Program-made: the position numbers and the translations under genes
Notes under the pieces: generated by a model
The model's database searches: none
Seen by the model: only the letters and a program-made list of their open reading frames with translations
Told to the model about the DNA's origin: nothing
From: Parasphingorhabdus litoris DSM 22379
GTDB taxonomy: Bacteria; Pseudomonadota; Alphaproteobacteria; Sphingomonadales; Sphingomonadaceae
Direction of reading: 5' to 3'
Length of the DNA stretch: 64,000 bases
Assembly: GCF_020906275.1 (NCBI RefSeq)
Contig: NZ_CP086727.1
Location: 2,356,001-2,420,000, forward strand
Shown: piece after piece, positions 27,661 to 36,581 of the stretch
Layout of the letters: every line of letters starts with the position of its first letter
How positions within the stretch are numbered: the stretch's first letter is position 1

Positions 27661-28947
27661 ATGACCATTTCACTAACCGACCCACTCACCCTGCCCTGTG
27701 GTGCCGTTTTATCCAACCGGATTGGCAAAGGAGCTATGACCGAAGGAATGGCAACCCCGGATGGTGTACCGACCCCAGAGCTGGAACGACTTTATGGGAT
27801 CTGGTCCGATGGCGGCGCAGGCATGTTGTTGAGCGGAAACATTCAGGTAGATCGTGATCATCTCGAACGGCCTGGCAACGTCGTGATCGACAAGCCTGCT
27901 AATGATGCCATGATGGCCGCGCTCAAAAGCTGGGCGGCTGTTGCCACACGCAACGGCAATCATTTCTGGGCCCAGATTAGCCATGCCGGACGGCAGACAC
28001 AAAGCAATGTCAACAAACATCCCAAGGCCCCGTCGGCAGTCAAGCTAGGCTTGCCTGGTGGTCAATTTGGTGAACCGGTTGCGCTGACCATCACCGAGAT
28101 TGAGGAACTGGTCGATCGTTTTGCGCTGGCTGCCAAAACTTGTCAGGACGCTGGCTTTACCGGTGCACAAATTCATAGTGCGCACGGTTATCTGCTCAGC
28201 AGCTTCCTCAGCCCGCGCGCCAATCAGCGCACCGATGAATATGGCGGCGGCCTCGAAAACCGAGCGCGCTTCCTGCTTGCCGTCATTGCCAAGACACGCG
28301 CGGCGGTCGGCCCGGATTTCCCGATTTCCGTCAAGCTTAACAGCGCGGATTTTCAAAAAGGTGGCTTTGCCTTTGAGGACAGTTTGCAAGTTGTACAATG
28401 GCTCGAGGCAGCGAGCGTCGATCTGATTGAGATATCGGGCGGCACCTATGAACAGCCTGCCCTAATGGGAGCCGATGGCATGGAGGAGAAAGAGGAGCAG
28501 AATGTCGCGCCTTCGACCCAGGCCCGCGAAGCCTATTTTGTCGACTTCGCGAAAGCAATGCAGGTGTCAGTGAAAGTTCCTTTAATGGTCACGGGCGGGT
28601 TCCGTACGCGTGCTGCGATGGAACAGGCGTTGGAAGGAGGAGCAGCAGATCTCATCGGTCTTGGCCGCCCAATGTGCGTAGTCACTGATGCACCCAAGCA
28701 GTTGCTCGAAGGCCTCGACGAACTGCCACGCTATGAGAACAGTCTGCAACTCATTCCCGACTGGCTTGGTTTTCTGAAGCGCTTTCAGATGGTCAAAGCT
28801 GTGGACGGCTTTGCCACAATCTATTGGTTTTACGAACAATTGTTCAACATTGGAAAAAGCGGTAAAACCGACCCAAGGCTCAGCGTATTCAAAGCCTTTC
28901 GCGCCGTAGAAGCAAGGAACAAAGAGATATTGACCGCGCGTAGCTGA
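27661..28947 (+). CDS. NADH:flavin oxidoreductase, Old Yellow Enzyme family
   Basis: A 428-residue FMN-dependent TIM-barrel ene-reductase-like protein. Family marks: LSNRIGKGAMTEGMA at the N-terminus, HFWAQISHAGRQT, then IHSAHGYLLSSFLSPRANQR (His-x-x-His proton/substrate site) and DEYGGGLENRARF. Near the end, GGAADLIGLGRPM binds the FMN phosphate. A GGGGG stretch lies ten bases before the ATG. It converges without gap on the Crp-like gene. Substrate unknown; such enzymes reduce activated alkenes or act in fatty acid, aromatic or xenobiotic pathways. Confidence 0.93.
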   Translation: MTISLTDPLTLPCGAVLSNRIGKGAMTEGMATPDGVPTPELERLYGIWSDGGAGMLLSGNIQVDRDHLERPGNVVIDKPANDAMMAALKSWAAVATRNGNHFWAQISHAGRQTQSNVNKHPKAPSAVKLGLPGGQFGEPVALTITEIEELVDRFALAAKTCQDAGFTGAQIHSAHGYLLSSFLSPRANQRTDEYGGGLENRARFLLAVIAKTRAAVGPDFPISVKLNSADFQKGGFAFEDSLQVVQWLEAASVDLIEISGGTYEQPALMGADGMEEKEEQNVAPSTQAREAYFVDFAKAMQVSVKVPLMVTGGFRTRAAMEQALEGGAADLIGLGRPMCVVTDAPKQLLEGLDELPRYENSLQLIPDWLGFLKRFQMVKAVDGFATIYWFYEQLFNIGKSGKTDPRLSVFKAFRAVEARNKEILTARS

Positions 28948-29484
28948 TTAGCCTAGCTCGGCCACCCGCTTTTTGATCCGGCTCAGCCCAACCGGAGTTA
29001 CACCCAAATAGAGTGCAATCTCATTTTGTGTGACCATCTCCGTGATATGCGGCGTGGTTTTGAGCAATTCCCTGTAACGGTCTTCTGCAGACAGGCAGAG
29101 CAGCTCATATTCGCGGCGCTCTTTTTTCATCGCAAATGCCAGCAGAAAATCAACGACCACGCCTGCAATATTGGCATTGTCACGGCTCGCTTCATAGATT
29201 CGGCTGAAATCTAGCCGGATTAATTCGGCTTGCTGCATGCAAACCAGACTGAAGGATGCGCTTTGTCCGGCATAGCTTGCTGTCAGACTACCGATAAAAT
29301 CACCGGGTTGAATGAAGGATTTGATGTGCTCCTTGCCTTCGCTCGACAGATAATAGGCTTTCAAAAGCCCCTGTCGAACGGCGTAGAGCGATCTATGATC
29401 CTCTCCTTGGCGAAACAAATGCTCTCCCGCATCTGCCTCAACTGATTTTCCATAGGTTTCGAGAAATTGAGAAAACTGCATCAC
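28948..29484 (-). CDS. Crp/Fnr-family transcription regulator
   Basis: A 178-residue regulator with an N-terminal cyclic-nucleotide-binding-type jelly roll (EHLFRQGEDHRSLYAVRQGL, then IQPGDFIGS) and a C-terminal winged helix (VTQNEIALYLGVTPVGLSRI, then KKRVAELG). No FNR-type Cys cluster is seen. It is short for Crp (about 210-240), with a reduced DNA-binding part. It is divergent from the SDR gene at 29576 with a 91-base gap, so it probably controls the SDR-TVP38 pair and perhaps itself. Confidence 0.87.
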   Translation of the reverse strand: MMQFSQFLETYGKSVEADAGEHLFRQGEDHRSLYAVRQGLLKAYYLSSEGKEHIKSFIQPGDFIGSLTASYAGQSASFSLVCMQQAELIRLDFSRIYEASRDNANIAGVVVDFLLAFAMKKERREYELLCLSAEDRYRELLKTTPHITEMVTQNEIALYLGVTPVGLSRIKKRVAELG

Positions 29485-29575
29485 TTTTAACCCAGGTTAA
29501 TTACGGCTCCATCGGCGCAGCGTAACAGCACCTTCAACACGGTGCTATTCATTTTGGAAATAGAGGTAAAATCCC

Positions 29576-30307
29576 ATGGCCATTAGCGGCAAAAGAATTG
29601 TTATAACCGGCGGAGCTTCAGGCTTGGGTCTTGAGCTAGTCCGACAACTAACGCCAGATAATGAGATTATTGTCATTGCTAGAGAGTCGGAAGGTTTGAA
29701 ACAACTTGGCAGCGATTATCCCGAAATTTCTATTTTTAAAGCCGATTTGTCTGATGATGTTGCGGTTAAAATGGCAGCGACTGACCTAGTGGCTAAATTT
29801 CCAGCGATTGATGGCCTGATCAACAATGCAGCTTTGCAATATACGCCCAGCTTTCTCGACCCCGATTTTGAATATGATCAGATCGCCAAGGAAGTCGCGA
29901 TCAATTTCACGACGCCTGCCCAGCTTTGCTACCTGCTGCTCCCTTCCCTGCTTAAAGGAAACCTGCCGTTCATTCTCAATGTGAATTCTGGACTAGGTCT
30001 GGTCCCTAAAACCAGTTCTGCCATCTATTGCGCAACCAAAGGTGGTCTCAACATCTTATCCCAAGCATTGCAAAATCAACTGGAACAGACGGACGTAGCG
30101 GTTTTGCAGGCTTTTCTTCCCTTGGTTGACACAGCTATGACCAAGGGCCGCGGCGAAGGAAAGCTGCCGCCAGACCGCGTCGCAAGTGATATTCTCAAAG
30201 GCATCGCTGCACGCAAGGCCATGATCGATGTCGGCAAAGTTAAATTGCTGCGCCCCATTTCCAGGTTCATGCCGCGCCTTGCTCGCAAAATCATGAAATC
30301 AGGCTAA
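29576..30307 (+). CDS. Short-chain dehydrogenase/reductase (DltE-like)
   Basis: A 243-residue classical SDR: NAD(P) site VITGGASGLGLELV, then GLINNAALQY, catalytic NVNSGLGL and YCATKGGLN (Tyr-x3-Lys). The C-terminal part resembles DltE-like SDRs acting on lipids or cell-envelope compounds, but substrate specificity cannot be read. It is followed 12 bases later by a TVP38 membrane protein and is divergent from the Crp-like regulator. Confidence 0.88.
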   Translation: MAISGKRIVITGGASGLGLELVRQLTPDNEIIVIARESEGLKQLGSDYPEISIFKADLSDDVAVKMAATDLVAKFPAIDGLINNAALQYTPSFLDPDFEYDQIAKEVAINFTTPAQLCYLLLPSLLKGNLPFILNVNSGLGLVPKTSSAIYCATKGGLNILSQALQNQLEQTDVAVLQAFLPLVDTAMTKGRGEGKLPPDRVASDILKGIAARKAMIDVGKVKLLRPISRFMPRLARKIMKSG

Positions 30308-30319
30308 GAGGAAGATAAT

Positions 30320-30991
30320 ATGAAACCGCTTCTTAAAGTCATGGTCGTTTTGACCCTAATTTTCGCGTCCACATTCATTCTCGGGCGAGTGCTCGGGATA
30401 TTGACCGTGGAAAATGTCCGCTGGCTGTTAGAAGAAGCACAGCAGGTTGACCCAACTTACGTTATAGCTGCGGTCATATTGTTGCTGTTTATCGATCTGT
30501 TCGTGGCGGTACCTACGCTGACGATCACATTGCTGGCAGGCTACTTCCTTGGCTTCCCACTCGGTATGGCATCGGCTTTGACGGGCACCACATTGGCTGT
30601 GCTGGGCGGCTATTGGATTAGCCAGCGATATGGAGATAGGGCGCTCGGATTTCTAGTCAAAGATGAAGAAGAACGCAGCAAAATGGCACAGGCCTTTGCC
30701 CGCAGCGGTCCGGCCATGATCATGCTCGCCCGTTCAGCCCCAATGATCCCGGAGGTGACAGCTTGTATGGCGGGCGTCACGCGCATGCCGCTGCTGCGCT
30801 ATCTTGTTTTCTATGCGCTCGGGACTGTGCCTTATGTCGGGATCGCTGCCTATGCAGGGTCCATCAGTACGTTGAATGATCCCAAACCTGCGATATTCGC
30901 GGCCTTGGGTTTATACGCGACACTCTGGATAGGCTGGTTTGTCTATCAGCGGGTCGAAGCCAAGAATAAACGGTCTAACCAATATTCGTGA
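30320..30991 (+). CDS. TVP38/TMEM64-family membrane protein (DedA superfamily)
   Basis: A 223-residue inner-membrane protein with five or six hydrophobic segments. The family core is LTITLLAGYFLGFPLGMASA, then RSAPMIPEVTACMAGVTRMP and YALGTVPYVGIAAYAGS. AGGAAGA precedes the ATG by a few bases. DedA/TVP38 proteins are linked to lipid scrambling and undecaprenyl-phosphate recycling. It is in one operon with the SDR. Its 3' end overlaps the convergent phosphatase gene by 17 bases. Confidence 0.88.
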   Translation: MKPLLKVMVVLTLIFASTFILGRVLGILTVENVRWLLEEAQQVDPTYVIAAVILLLFIDLFVAVPTLTITLLAGYFLGFPLGMASALTGTTLAVLGGYWISQRYGDRALGFLVKDEEERSKMAQAFARSGPAMIMLARSAPMIPEVTACMAGVTRMPLLRYLVFYALGTVPYVGIAAYAGSISTLNDPKPAIFAALGLYATLWIGWFVYQRVEAKNKRSNQYS

Positions 30992-31511
30992 TTGTTGCTG
31001 TTTTCGGGATGAAATCTGGAAGCGATCGTAATGGCGCCTTTGCACGATTCCCCAGCACCGCAGCAATAGGCCCGCCATGGGTTATGATGGCAATGTTTTT
31101 CTGCTTTGGCAGGTCACGCCAACCATCCAAAACCCGCTCAACAAGCTCCCCAGTCGTTTCTCCGCCGCCTGGCCGAAATCGATAAGGATCGTCTAGCATA
31201 CCGTCCATTGCATCCCCTGTCTCACGATAGATGGCATTCCAGCTGCGTCCTTCCCAGTTACCAAAGTTGCGTTCTTGCCAGCGATGATCAGCTACTATTT
31301 CGACAGATAACAAATGAGCAGTGCGATCGGCTATGATACGGGTTCTTTTCCGATCCGAATGAATAATCACATCGGGAGAGCGCGCTGCGAGCTGTCGCAC
31401 CAGAAACTTGGCCATGCGCGCACCTTCACGGCTTAGTCCCATATCGCTTTTACCATAGCAGCGGTGCTGCCATTTCAGCACTACAGGTGGGTGTCGAACC
31501 AGCCAGATCAT
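30975..31511 (-). CDS. Histidine phosphatase, alpha-ribazole phosphatase (CobC of Salmonella naming)
   Basis: A 178-residue histidine phosphatase, the last gene of the cobalamin operon. The N-terminal LVRHPPVV carries the phospho-His (RH motif; PP replaces the common GE/GQ), CYGKSDMGLS follows, and ITHGGPIAAVLG gives the second His. Known enzymes of this type dephosphorylate alpha-ribazole phosphate or adenosylcobalamin phosphate, completing the nucleotide loop. The ATG at 31511 overlaps the cobS stop by four bases; a longer frame to 31841 only runs antiphase through cobS. The symbol cobC is withheld because the aminotransferase of this operon carries it. Confidence 0.85.
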   Translation of the reverse strand: MIWLVRHPPVVLKWQHRCYGKSDMGLSREGARMAKFLVRQLAARSPDVIIHSDRKRTRIIADRTAHLLSVEIVADHRWQERNFGNWEGRSWNAIYRETGDAMDGMLDDPYRFRPGGGETTGELVERVLDGWRDLPKQKNIAIITHGGPIAAVLGNRAKAPLRSLPDFIPKTATITNIG

Positions 31512-32308
31512 GGACCTACTACAGCCAATATAGCAAGCAGGACGATGAGCTGTCCGGCATAAGCAGCGAAGCCCAAGCAGTCCCCTGTACTGCCTTTCAA
31601 GCGCCGCAACAACAACGCCCGGAACCACAAAAAGAAAACGCCAGACACGCCAAGAGTCAGAAGCGCCGCCGTCGGCTGTAAATAAGCAAAAAATCCAATA
31701 ATAGGTGCAGCAATTACCGTTGCAAAAAACAAGTCCGAAAAGCCAGTATGTCCTCCAACGTCCTTGGCTAATCCTGTGTCCCGCATCGCTACCGGGGCAA
31801 CACTGGCCATGATCGCCACCGCCAGAAACCGGCCAAAACATGCCGATGTCACGACCGCTATTATCAGAACCTCTTGGGGCAAACCGATCAGCAATGCAGC
31901 GCGCAAACCAACCGCAAAAAACAGGCCCAGCGCTCCATAGCTGCCAATCCGGCTATCTTTCATTATCCGAAGCGTTGACTCAGCATCCTGACCGCCGCCA
32001 AAGGCATCGCAAAAATCAGCGACGGCATCTTCATGAAAAGCCCCCGTCAGGCGCGCTTCAACCGCAAGGGCTATGATCACTGCAACGGCACGCGGCCAAA
32101 TATGTGCACTTGTGACCAACACGGCTGCTGTAATTGCCCCAACCAAAGCGCCGACCAAAGGAAACCAGATGACGGCGCGCGACAATCCAAATCGTGCTTG
32201 TTTCGAAGTCAGGCCATTTAACCATGGCACAGGCAAACGCGTGAGAAACTGGACAGCCAATAGCGGCGGTATCCACCAACCGATAGCCGGCGGGTTTTCT
32301 TTACTCAT
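31508..32308 (-). CDS. cobS: Adenosylcobinamide-GDP ribazoletransferase CobS (CobV)
   Basis: A 266-residue inner-membrane enzyme that joins adenosylcobinamide-GDP and alpha-ribazole (phosphate). The N-terminal LAVQFLTRLPVP, then LTGAFHEDAVADFCDAFGGG (acidic substrate site) and MKDSRIGSYGALGL are typical. Multiple hydrophobic segments follow. Its ATG overlaps the cobT stop and its stop overlaps the next start, both by four bases. Confidence 0.95.
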   Translation of the reverse strand: MSKENPPAIGWWIPPLLAVQFLTRLPVPWLNGLTSKQARFGLSRAVIWFPLVGALVGAITAAVLVTSAHIWPRAVAVIIALAVEARLTGAFHEDAVADFCDAFGGGQDAESTLRIMKDSRIGSYGALGLFFAVGLRAALLIGLPQEVLIIAVVTSACFGRFLAVAIMASVAPVAMRDTGLAKDVGGHTGFSDLFFATVIAAPIIGFFAYLQPTAALLTLGVSGVFFLWFRALLLRRLKGSTGDCLGFAAYAGQLIVLLAILAVVGP

Positions 32309-33318
32309 GGCATGATGTCCGACAGCTTGGCGACATCGTTTAACAAAGCGGCCGCGCTGTCTAGCAAAGGAAGAGCTGTCAATGCACCTGTGCCTTCACC
32401 GAGCCGCATCTCCCATTCGAGCAACGGCTCCAGAGCAAGATGATCAAGCGCCAACCGATGACCCGGCTCTGCCGATAAATGGGCTGCGATCATCTTTTGG
32501 GCTGTTCCTGGCACAAGATGCTCAGCGATCAAGGCCGCCGCAGTGGAGACATATCCATCCAGCAGTATGATCGAGCCTTGCCGCGCAGCTTGCGCATAAA
32601 AACCAGCCATTGCCGCAATCTCGAAACCGGACACATCTGCAATCGCCGCAACCGGATCATCCGACAATAGCATCGCCGCTCGTTTTGCAGACTGCGCGAC
32701 AATATCGCGCTTGTTCAACAATATGGTGTCATCAGCCCCGGCACCGCGACCGGTCACGATTTCCGCATCGCCATTTGTCAGTAACAATGTCACACAGGCA
32801 GCGGGCGTTGTATTTCCAATACCCATTTCCCCTGCCATTAGCAGCACGAAACCATGGTCATCCGCTAGCTTGGCTTCAGCTTTACCCACTGCCCAAGCGG
32901 CTTGAAATTGATTTACCGTCATGGCGGGCCCGATTGCGAGATCAGCCGTTCCCGCAGCCACACGCGCATCACGAAAGTCTGGTTTATCGCTTCCAATTTT
33001 TACAGGCTCTAAGCTTCCAACATCAACCAATCGCAGATCTGCGGAATGAGCCGCGGCCAACGCCGTACTGGTGGCCTTTTTCGCAATGATCGTTTCCATC
33101 ATAGCTGTGGTCACTGCCGAGGGCCAAGCGGACACACCGCTCTCGACAACGCCATGGTCACCAGCAAACAAAACGATCCGGCGCGGCTTGGTTTGAACTT
33201 TCACCCTTTGTTGCACCACCGCGAGCTTGATGGCCAATTCTTCCAGGCGCCCCATGCTTCCCTGCGGTTTGGCCAGCGCGTCGAGATATTCGGCGACATC
33301 TTCCATAGTCACGGTCAT
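32305..33318 (-). CDS. cobT: Nicotinate-nucleotide-dimethylbenzimidazole phosphoribosyltransferase CobT (CobU)
   Basis: A 337-residue enzyme that activates dimethylbenzimidazole to alpha-ribazole phosphate. Typical stretches are LAKPQGSMGRLEELA, VLFAGDHGVVESGVSAWP, MGIGNTTPAA, TGRGAGADD and ILLDGYVSTAAALIAEHL; LGEGTGA near the end carries the catalytic Glu. The start at 33318 is preferred over 33330 because its ATG overlaps the stop of the upstream small ORF (ATGA). It fits the coupled pattern of the operon. Confidence 0.95.
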   Translation of the reverse strand: MTVTMEDVAEYLDALAKPQGSMGRLEELAIKLAVVQQRVKVQTKPRRIVLFAGDHGVVESGVSAWPSAVTTAMMETIIAKKATSTALAAAHSADLRLVDVGSLEPVKIGSDKPDFRDARVAAGTADLAIGPAMTVNQFQAAWAVGKAEAKLADDHGFVLLMAGEMGIGNTTPAACVTLLLTNGDAEIVTGRGAGADDTILLNKRDIVAQSAKRAAMLLSDDPVAAIADVSGFEIAAMAGFYAQAARQGSIILLDGYVSTAAALIAEHLVPGTAQKMIAAHLSAEPGHRLALDHLALEPLLEWEMRLGEGTGALTALPLLDSAAALLNDVAKLSDIMP

Positions 33319-33398
33319 CGAACGAACCACGATGAATACACGTTGTCCACGACCGACAGGAGCCTGACGCGGTCAATCAATTCATCTGGATACATCAT
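33315..33398 (-). CDS. 27-residue small ORF between cobQ and cobT
   Basis: Translation gives MMYPDELIDRVRLLSVVDN followed by VYSSWFVR. Its ATG overlaps the cobQ stop (ATGA, 33395-33398) and its stop overlaps the cobT ATG (ATGA, 33315-33318). This is the same coupling used by the proper genes of the operon. GGAG lies seven bases before the ATG, inside the end of cobQ. I do not recognise it. It may be a true small protein, a coupling peptide that carries ribosomes from cobQ to cobT, or the remnant of a deleted gene. It has no signal or membrane segment. Confidence 0.55.
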   Translation of the reverse strand: MMYPDELIDRVRLLSVVDNVYSSWFVR

Positions 33399-34870
33399 GC
33401 TGCATCTCCGGCAATGGCAAGCAATTCATCAATATCCACATATTCCTCCAGCGCCTTGGCCAGCGCATCCAATGCCTCGTCAACCACAACAGACTGTTCT
33501 TTTTCGTTTGAAACAGCGCCAAACCTTGCCAACCAAGATTGGCGCTGAGCCGCGTTGTTAAACAGTCCATGCACGTAACAGCCGGATATGCGACCATCAC
33601 TGCTGACTGCTCCATCGAGACGTCCGTCAAGAAACCGTATCATTGGATGTGCCATCTCGCACTTCGCTAGATTCAAACGCGTTTCCCCCACGTGAATCTC
33701 ATAACCGTCGATATGCTGGTCATCAGCGATGGATTTCCCTGAAATGTTGGTCAATGTCTTCGCAGCGGTCAGCGCCGTTGCAACCGGAAGCAGGCCTAAA
33801 CCAGCCACCGTTTCGGCAGCTCCCTCGATCGCTTGGGGATCAGAAATACTATCGCCCAGCATTTGATAGCCGCCACAGATACCCAAGACATGCCCTCCTC
33901 GCCGGACATGTGCCGCAATATCAATATCCCATCCTTGCGCGCGCAAAAACTTAAGGTCAGCGATGGTCGCCTTCGTACCCGGAATAATGATCAACGATGC
34001 GTTGACCGGTATCACTTCTCCCGGCGGCACCATATGCAGACGTACCTTTGGCTCAAGACGAAGCGGATCAAAGTCATCAAAATTGGATATCCGCGACAGC
34101 ATAGGTACAGCAATCTCGATCACACCTTCTTTCGCTTCATCCGACTTTTGCAGCACCACAGCATCTTCGGCAGGCAATTTGTGGACCATGGACAGCCAAG
34201 GAACAACCCCAAGCCCTTTCCAGCCTGTCGCCTGTTCTATCGCGGCATAGCCGTCATCAAACAGACTGACATCACCGCGAAATTTGTTGATCAAAAAGCC
34301 CTTGATCATAGCCGCGTCGGCGCTGTCGATAACTGTCTGGGTCCCCACGATCGAAGCGATCACGCCGCCGCGATCAATATCGCCGATTAGAATGACAGGT
34401 ATTTTGGCCGCACATGCAAAACCCATATTCGCAATATCACCTGCGCGAAGATTGATCTCGGCGGGACTTCCTGCGCCCTCAACGATGACAATATCCGCAT
34501 CATTGGAAAGGCGCCGATAAGAAGTTAGGACGGCATCCAGCAGGTCTTGCTTATGCTTCCTATAGTATTCTGCGTCACCAATATTGTGGACCTTGCCATG
34601 CACGATGACTTGTGCACTTTTGTCAGATTGCGGCTTTAGCAAGACCGGATTCATATCCACATGAGACGGAATCCGACAGGCCAATGCCTGCAGAGCCTGT
34701 GCACGTCCGATTTCACCGCCTTCTGGTGTTACAGCTGCATTGTTGGACATATTCTGGGGCTTGAAGGGCCGGACAGCCATGCCCCGATTGGTCAACAGCC
34801 GGCATATACCGGCAACCAATACCGACTTGCCGACATCAGACCCCGTCCCCTGCAACATTACAGCGCCCAT
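33395..34870 (-). CDS. cobQ: Cobyric acid synthase CobQ
   Basis: A 491-residue glutamine-dependent amidotransferase that amidates four side chains of adenosylcobyrinic acid a,c-diamide. The N-terminal P-loop-like LQGTGSDVGKSVLVAG and PFKPQNMSNNA are typical, then DIDRGGVIAS. The class-I glutaminase part has the Cys in LGICGGYQMLG and the His in GCYVHGLF. The ATG at 34870 is chosen because AGGAG lies eight bases upstream; the frame reaches 34894. It overlaps cobD by 13 bases. Confidence 0.95.
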   Translation of the reverse strand: MGAVMLQGTGSDVGKSVLVAGICRLLTNRGMAVRPFKPQNMSNNAAVTPEGGEIGRAQALQALACRIPSHVDMNPVLLKPQSDKSAQVIVHGKVHNIGDAEYYRKHKQDLLDAVLTSYRRLSNDADIVIVEGAGSPAEINLRAGDIANMGFACAAKIPVILIGDIDRGGVIASIVGTQTVIDSADAAMIKGFLINKFRGDVSLFDDGYAAIEQATGWKGLGVVPWLSMVHKLPAEDAVVLQKSDEAKEGVIEIAVPMLSRISNFDDFDPLRLEPKVRLHMVPPGEVIPVNASLIIIPGTKATIADLKFLRAQGWDIDIAAHVRRGGHVLGICGGYQMLGDSISDPQAIEGAAETVAGLGLLPVATALTAAKTLTNISGKSIADDQHIDGYEIHVGETRLNLAKCEMAHPMIRFLDGRLDGAVSSDGRISGCYVHGLFNNAAQRQSWLARFGAVSNEKEQSVVVDEALDALAKALEEYVDIDELLAIAGDAA

Positions 34871-35814
34871 ATCAGCGCTCCTATTGTTGCCCACAGGAAC
34901 AGACAGGCCCGCAGATAGATGGTAAGTGCAGCCTTAAGGTCTGCGGCATCCGGTCGGCGACCATTGCCTAGCGTTTCCCGCGCAATCCATTCGCCGTCAT
35001 AAGCAGCACCGCCCCCGATTTGCACGGTCAAGGCACCAGCCATGGCCGCTTCTGACCATCCGGCATTGGGCGACAAATGTTTACGCGCATCGCGCAACAT
35101 GGTCCGCCAACCTCCTGGCGCTGCCATACAAATGAGACAGCCCGCAATCCGCGCGGGTATGTAATTCATGACATCATCCGCGCGCGCTGCGGCCCAGCCG
35201 AAATGCCGGTAGCGTGAATCCAGGTGCCCAATCTGGCTATCGGCCGTACTAATGGCTTTGAACACAAACAGACCTGGCAAGCCGCCGATCAAAAACCAGA
35301 ATGCTGGCGCAACAATCCCATCGCAAAAGCTTTCGGCCAAACTCTCCGTAGCGGCAGCGGAAATCGCTCGGTTATCAAGCTCATCAGTATCGCGGCCGAC
35401 GATCATTGAAAGCGCCTTGCGCGCCTTGGTCAGATCACCATTGCTCAGAGGTACCAATACCCGGCGGACGTGCAAATATAGGCTGCGCTGCGCAATTCCG
35501 GTTGTTGCAATTGTGATCAACAAGGCAAATCCAATCCAACCGGTCAACGCAAATTCCAGTGCCAAACCGACAGTGGCAGGCACGGCCACAAGTATCAGCA
35601 CCGATGCGATCCCGTTCCATCGCTGCATCGCGGTACTTCCCGTGTTCCACCTGTGATCCAGTTCATCAATCAGTCGACCAATCCAGGTCACCGGATGCGG
35701 GATCCGCCGATGCAGGGCATCAGGATATCCAACCAGCGCTTCCAACATCAAAACCACCAGCAACAATGAGCTATTCGCACTAATCATAGCGCTGAACGAC
35801 GCCAGAGCGGTCAT
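34858..35814 (-). CDS. cobD: Adenosylcobinamide-phosphate synthase CobD (CbiB)
   Basis: A 318-residue membrane protein that attaches the aminopropanol (phosphate) arm to adenosylcobyric acid. Motifs are VGYPDALHRRIPHPVTWIG, then MIVGRDTDELDNRAISAAA, ATESLAESFCDGIVAPAFWF and SPNAGWSEAAMAGAL. Several hydrophobic helices are visible. The start overlaps the end of btuD by four bases. This gene name follows the Pseudomonas/Rhizobium scheme. Confidence 0.95.
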   Translation of the reverse strand: MTALASFSAMISANSSLLLVVLMLEALVGYPDALHRRIPHPVTWIGRLIDELDHRWNTGSTAMQRWNGIASVLILVAVPATVGLALEFALTGWIGFALLITIATTGIAQRSLYLHVRRVLVPLSNGDLTKARKALSMIVGRDTDELDNRAISAAATESLAESFCDGIVAPAFWFLIGGLPGLFVFKAISTADSQIGHLDSRYRHFGWAAARADDVMNYIPARIAGCLICMAAPGGWRTMLRDARKHLSPNAGWSEAAMAGALTVQIGGGAAYDGEWIARETLGNGRRPDAADLKAALTIYLRACLFLWATIGALIWAL

Positions 35815-36581
35815 AGGCGCCTGACCGGAACCACCAGTGGTTCCCCTGCATCGCTGGTCGTTATCTGAACCTCAACACCATAGGCCTCTCCCAACACTTC
35901 AGCGGTCATCACATCCTCACAGCGACCGGCGGCCAATATAGAGCCCTCTTTCAGGATCATGATATCATCTGCTACCCGCGCGGCCTGCGTCAGATCATGC
36001 AGCACCACGATGACCCCATTCCCCGTTTTCGCATAGCTTTTCAAACGATCAAGCACATCAAATTGATGTGCAGGGTCAAGACTGGCCAGCGGTTCGTCCG
36101 CCAACAACCATTGCGGTTCGCCAGCCAAAACGCGCGCCAGCAATACACGCCCCTGTTCTCCACCGGACAAGCGCATTGCTTTACGGTCGGCAAGATCATT
36201 GCAATCGGTAGCCGCCATGGCCTTTAACACGGCTTCATGGTCGGCAGCACTCATTCCCCAACGACCGGCATGCGGTAATCTTCCCAGCCCAACTATTGTT
36301 TTAACATCGACATTCCAGTGTATGTCCGGTCGCTGTGGCAATAGTCCAATAAGCCTTCCGCGTTCTCTGCTGTCCATAGACAGCAGCGTGCGATCTCCAA
36401 GCTTAACTTCTCCGGATTGCGGTTCACGAAGTCCGACAAGGCATGACAGCAAGCTGCTTTTTCCAGCGCCGTTGGCGCCCAATATGACAGTCACCCTTCC
36501 CTGCTGAAACCGTCCGCTTACCTCTTTGAGTATCTTGCGTCCGCGCAATGTCAGGGACAGGCCTTCAAATGATAGCGACAT
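35811..36581 (-). CDS. btuD: Cobalamin/iron-type ABC transporter ATP-binding protein BtuD
   Basis: A 256-residue ABC ATPase: Walker A LGANGAGKSSLLSC, signature LSGGEQGRVLLARVLAG, Walker B WLLADEPLASLDP, switch His in VVLHDLTQAA. The FecCD-type family cannot by itself separate vitamin B12 from iron/heme import, but position inside the cob operon behind a B12 riboswitch makes cobamide or cobinamide import likely. The start overlaps the btuC stop by one base (TGATG). Confidence 0.92.
   Translation of the reverse strand: MSLSFEGLSLTLRGRKILKEVSGRFQQGRVTVILGANGAGKSSLLSCLVGLREPQSGEVKLGDRTLLSMDSRERGRLIGLLPQRPDIHWNVDVKTIVGLGRLPHAGRWGMSAADHEAVLKAMAATDCNDLADRKAMRLSGGEQGRVLLARVLAGEPQWLLADEPLASLDPAHQFDVLDRLKSYAKTGNGVIVVLHDLTQAARVADDIMILKEGSILAAGRCEDVMTAEVLGEAYGVEVQITTSDAGEPLVVPVRRL

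Noticed and set aside
31512..31841. 110-residue N-terminal extension of the histidine phosphatase
   Set aside because: It lies out of frame inside cobS, is Cys/Trp-rich and unlike the family; the ATG at 31511 overlaps the cobS stop.
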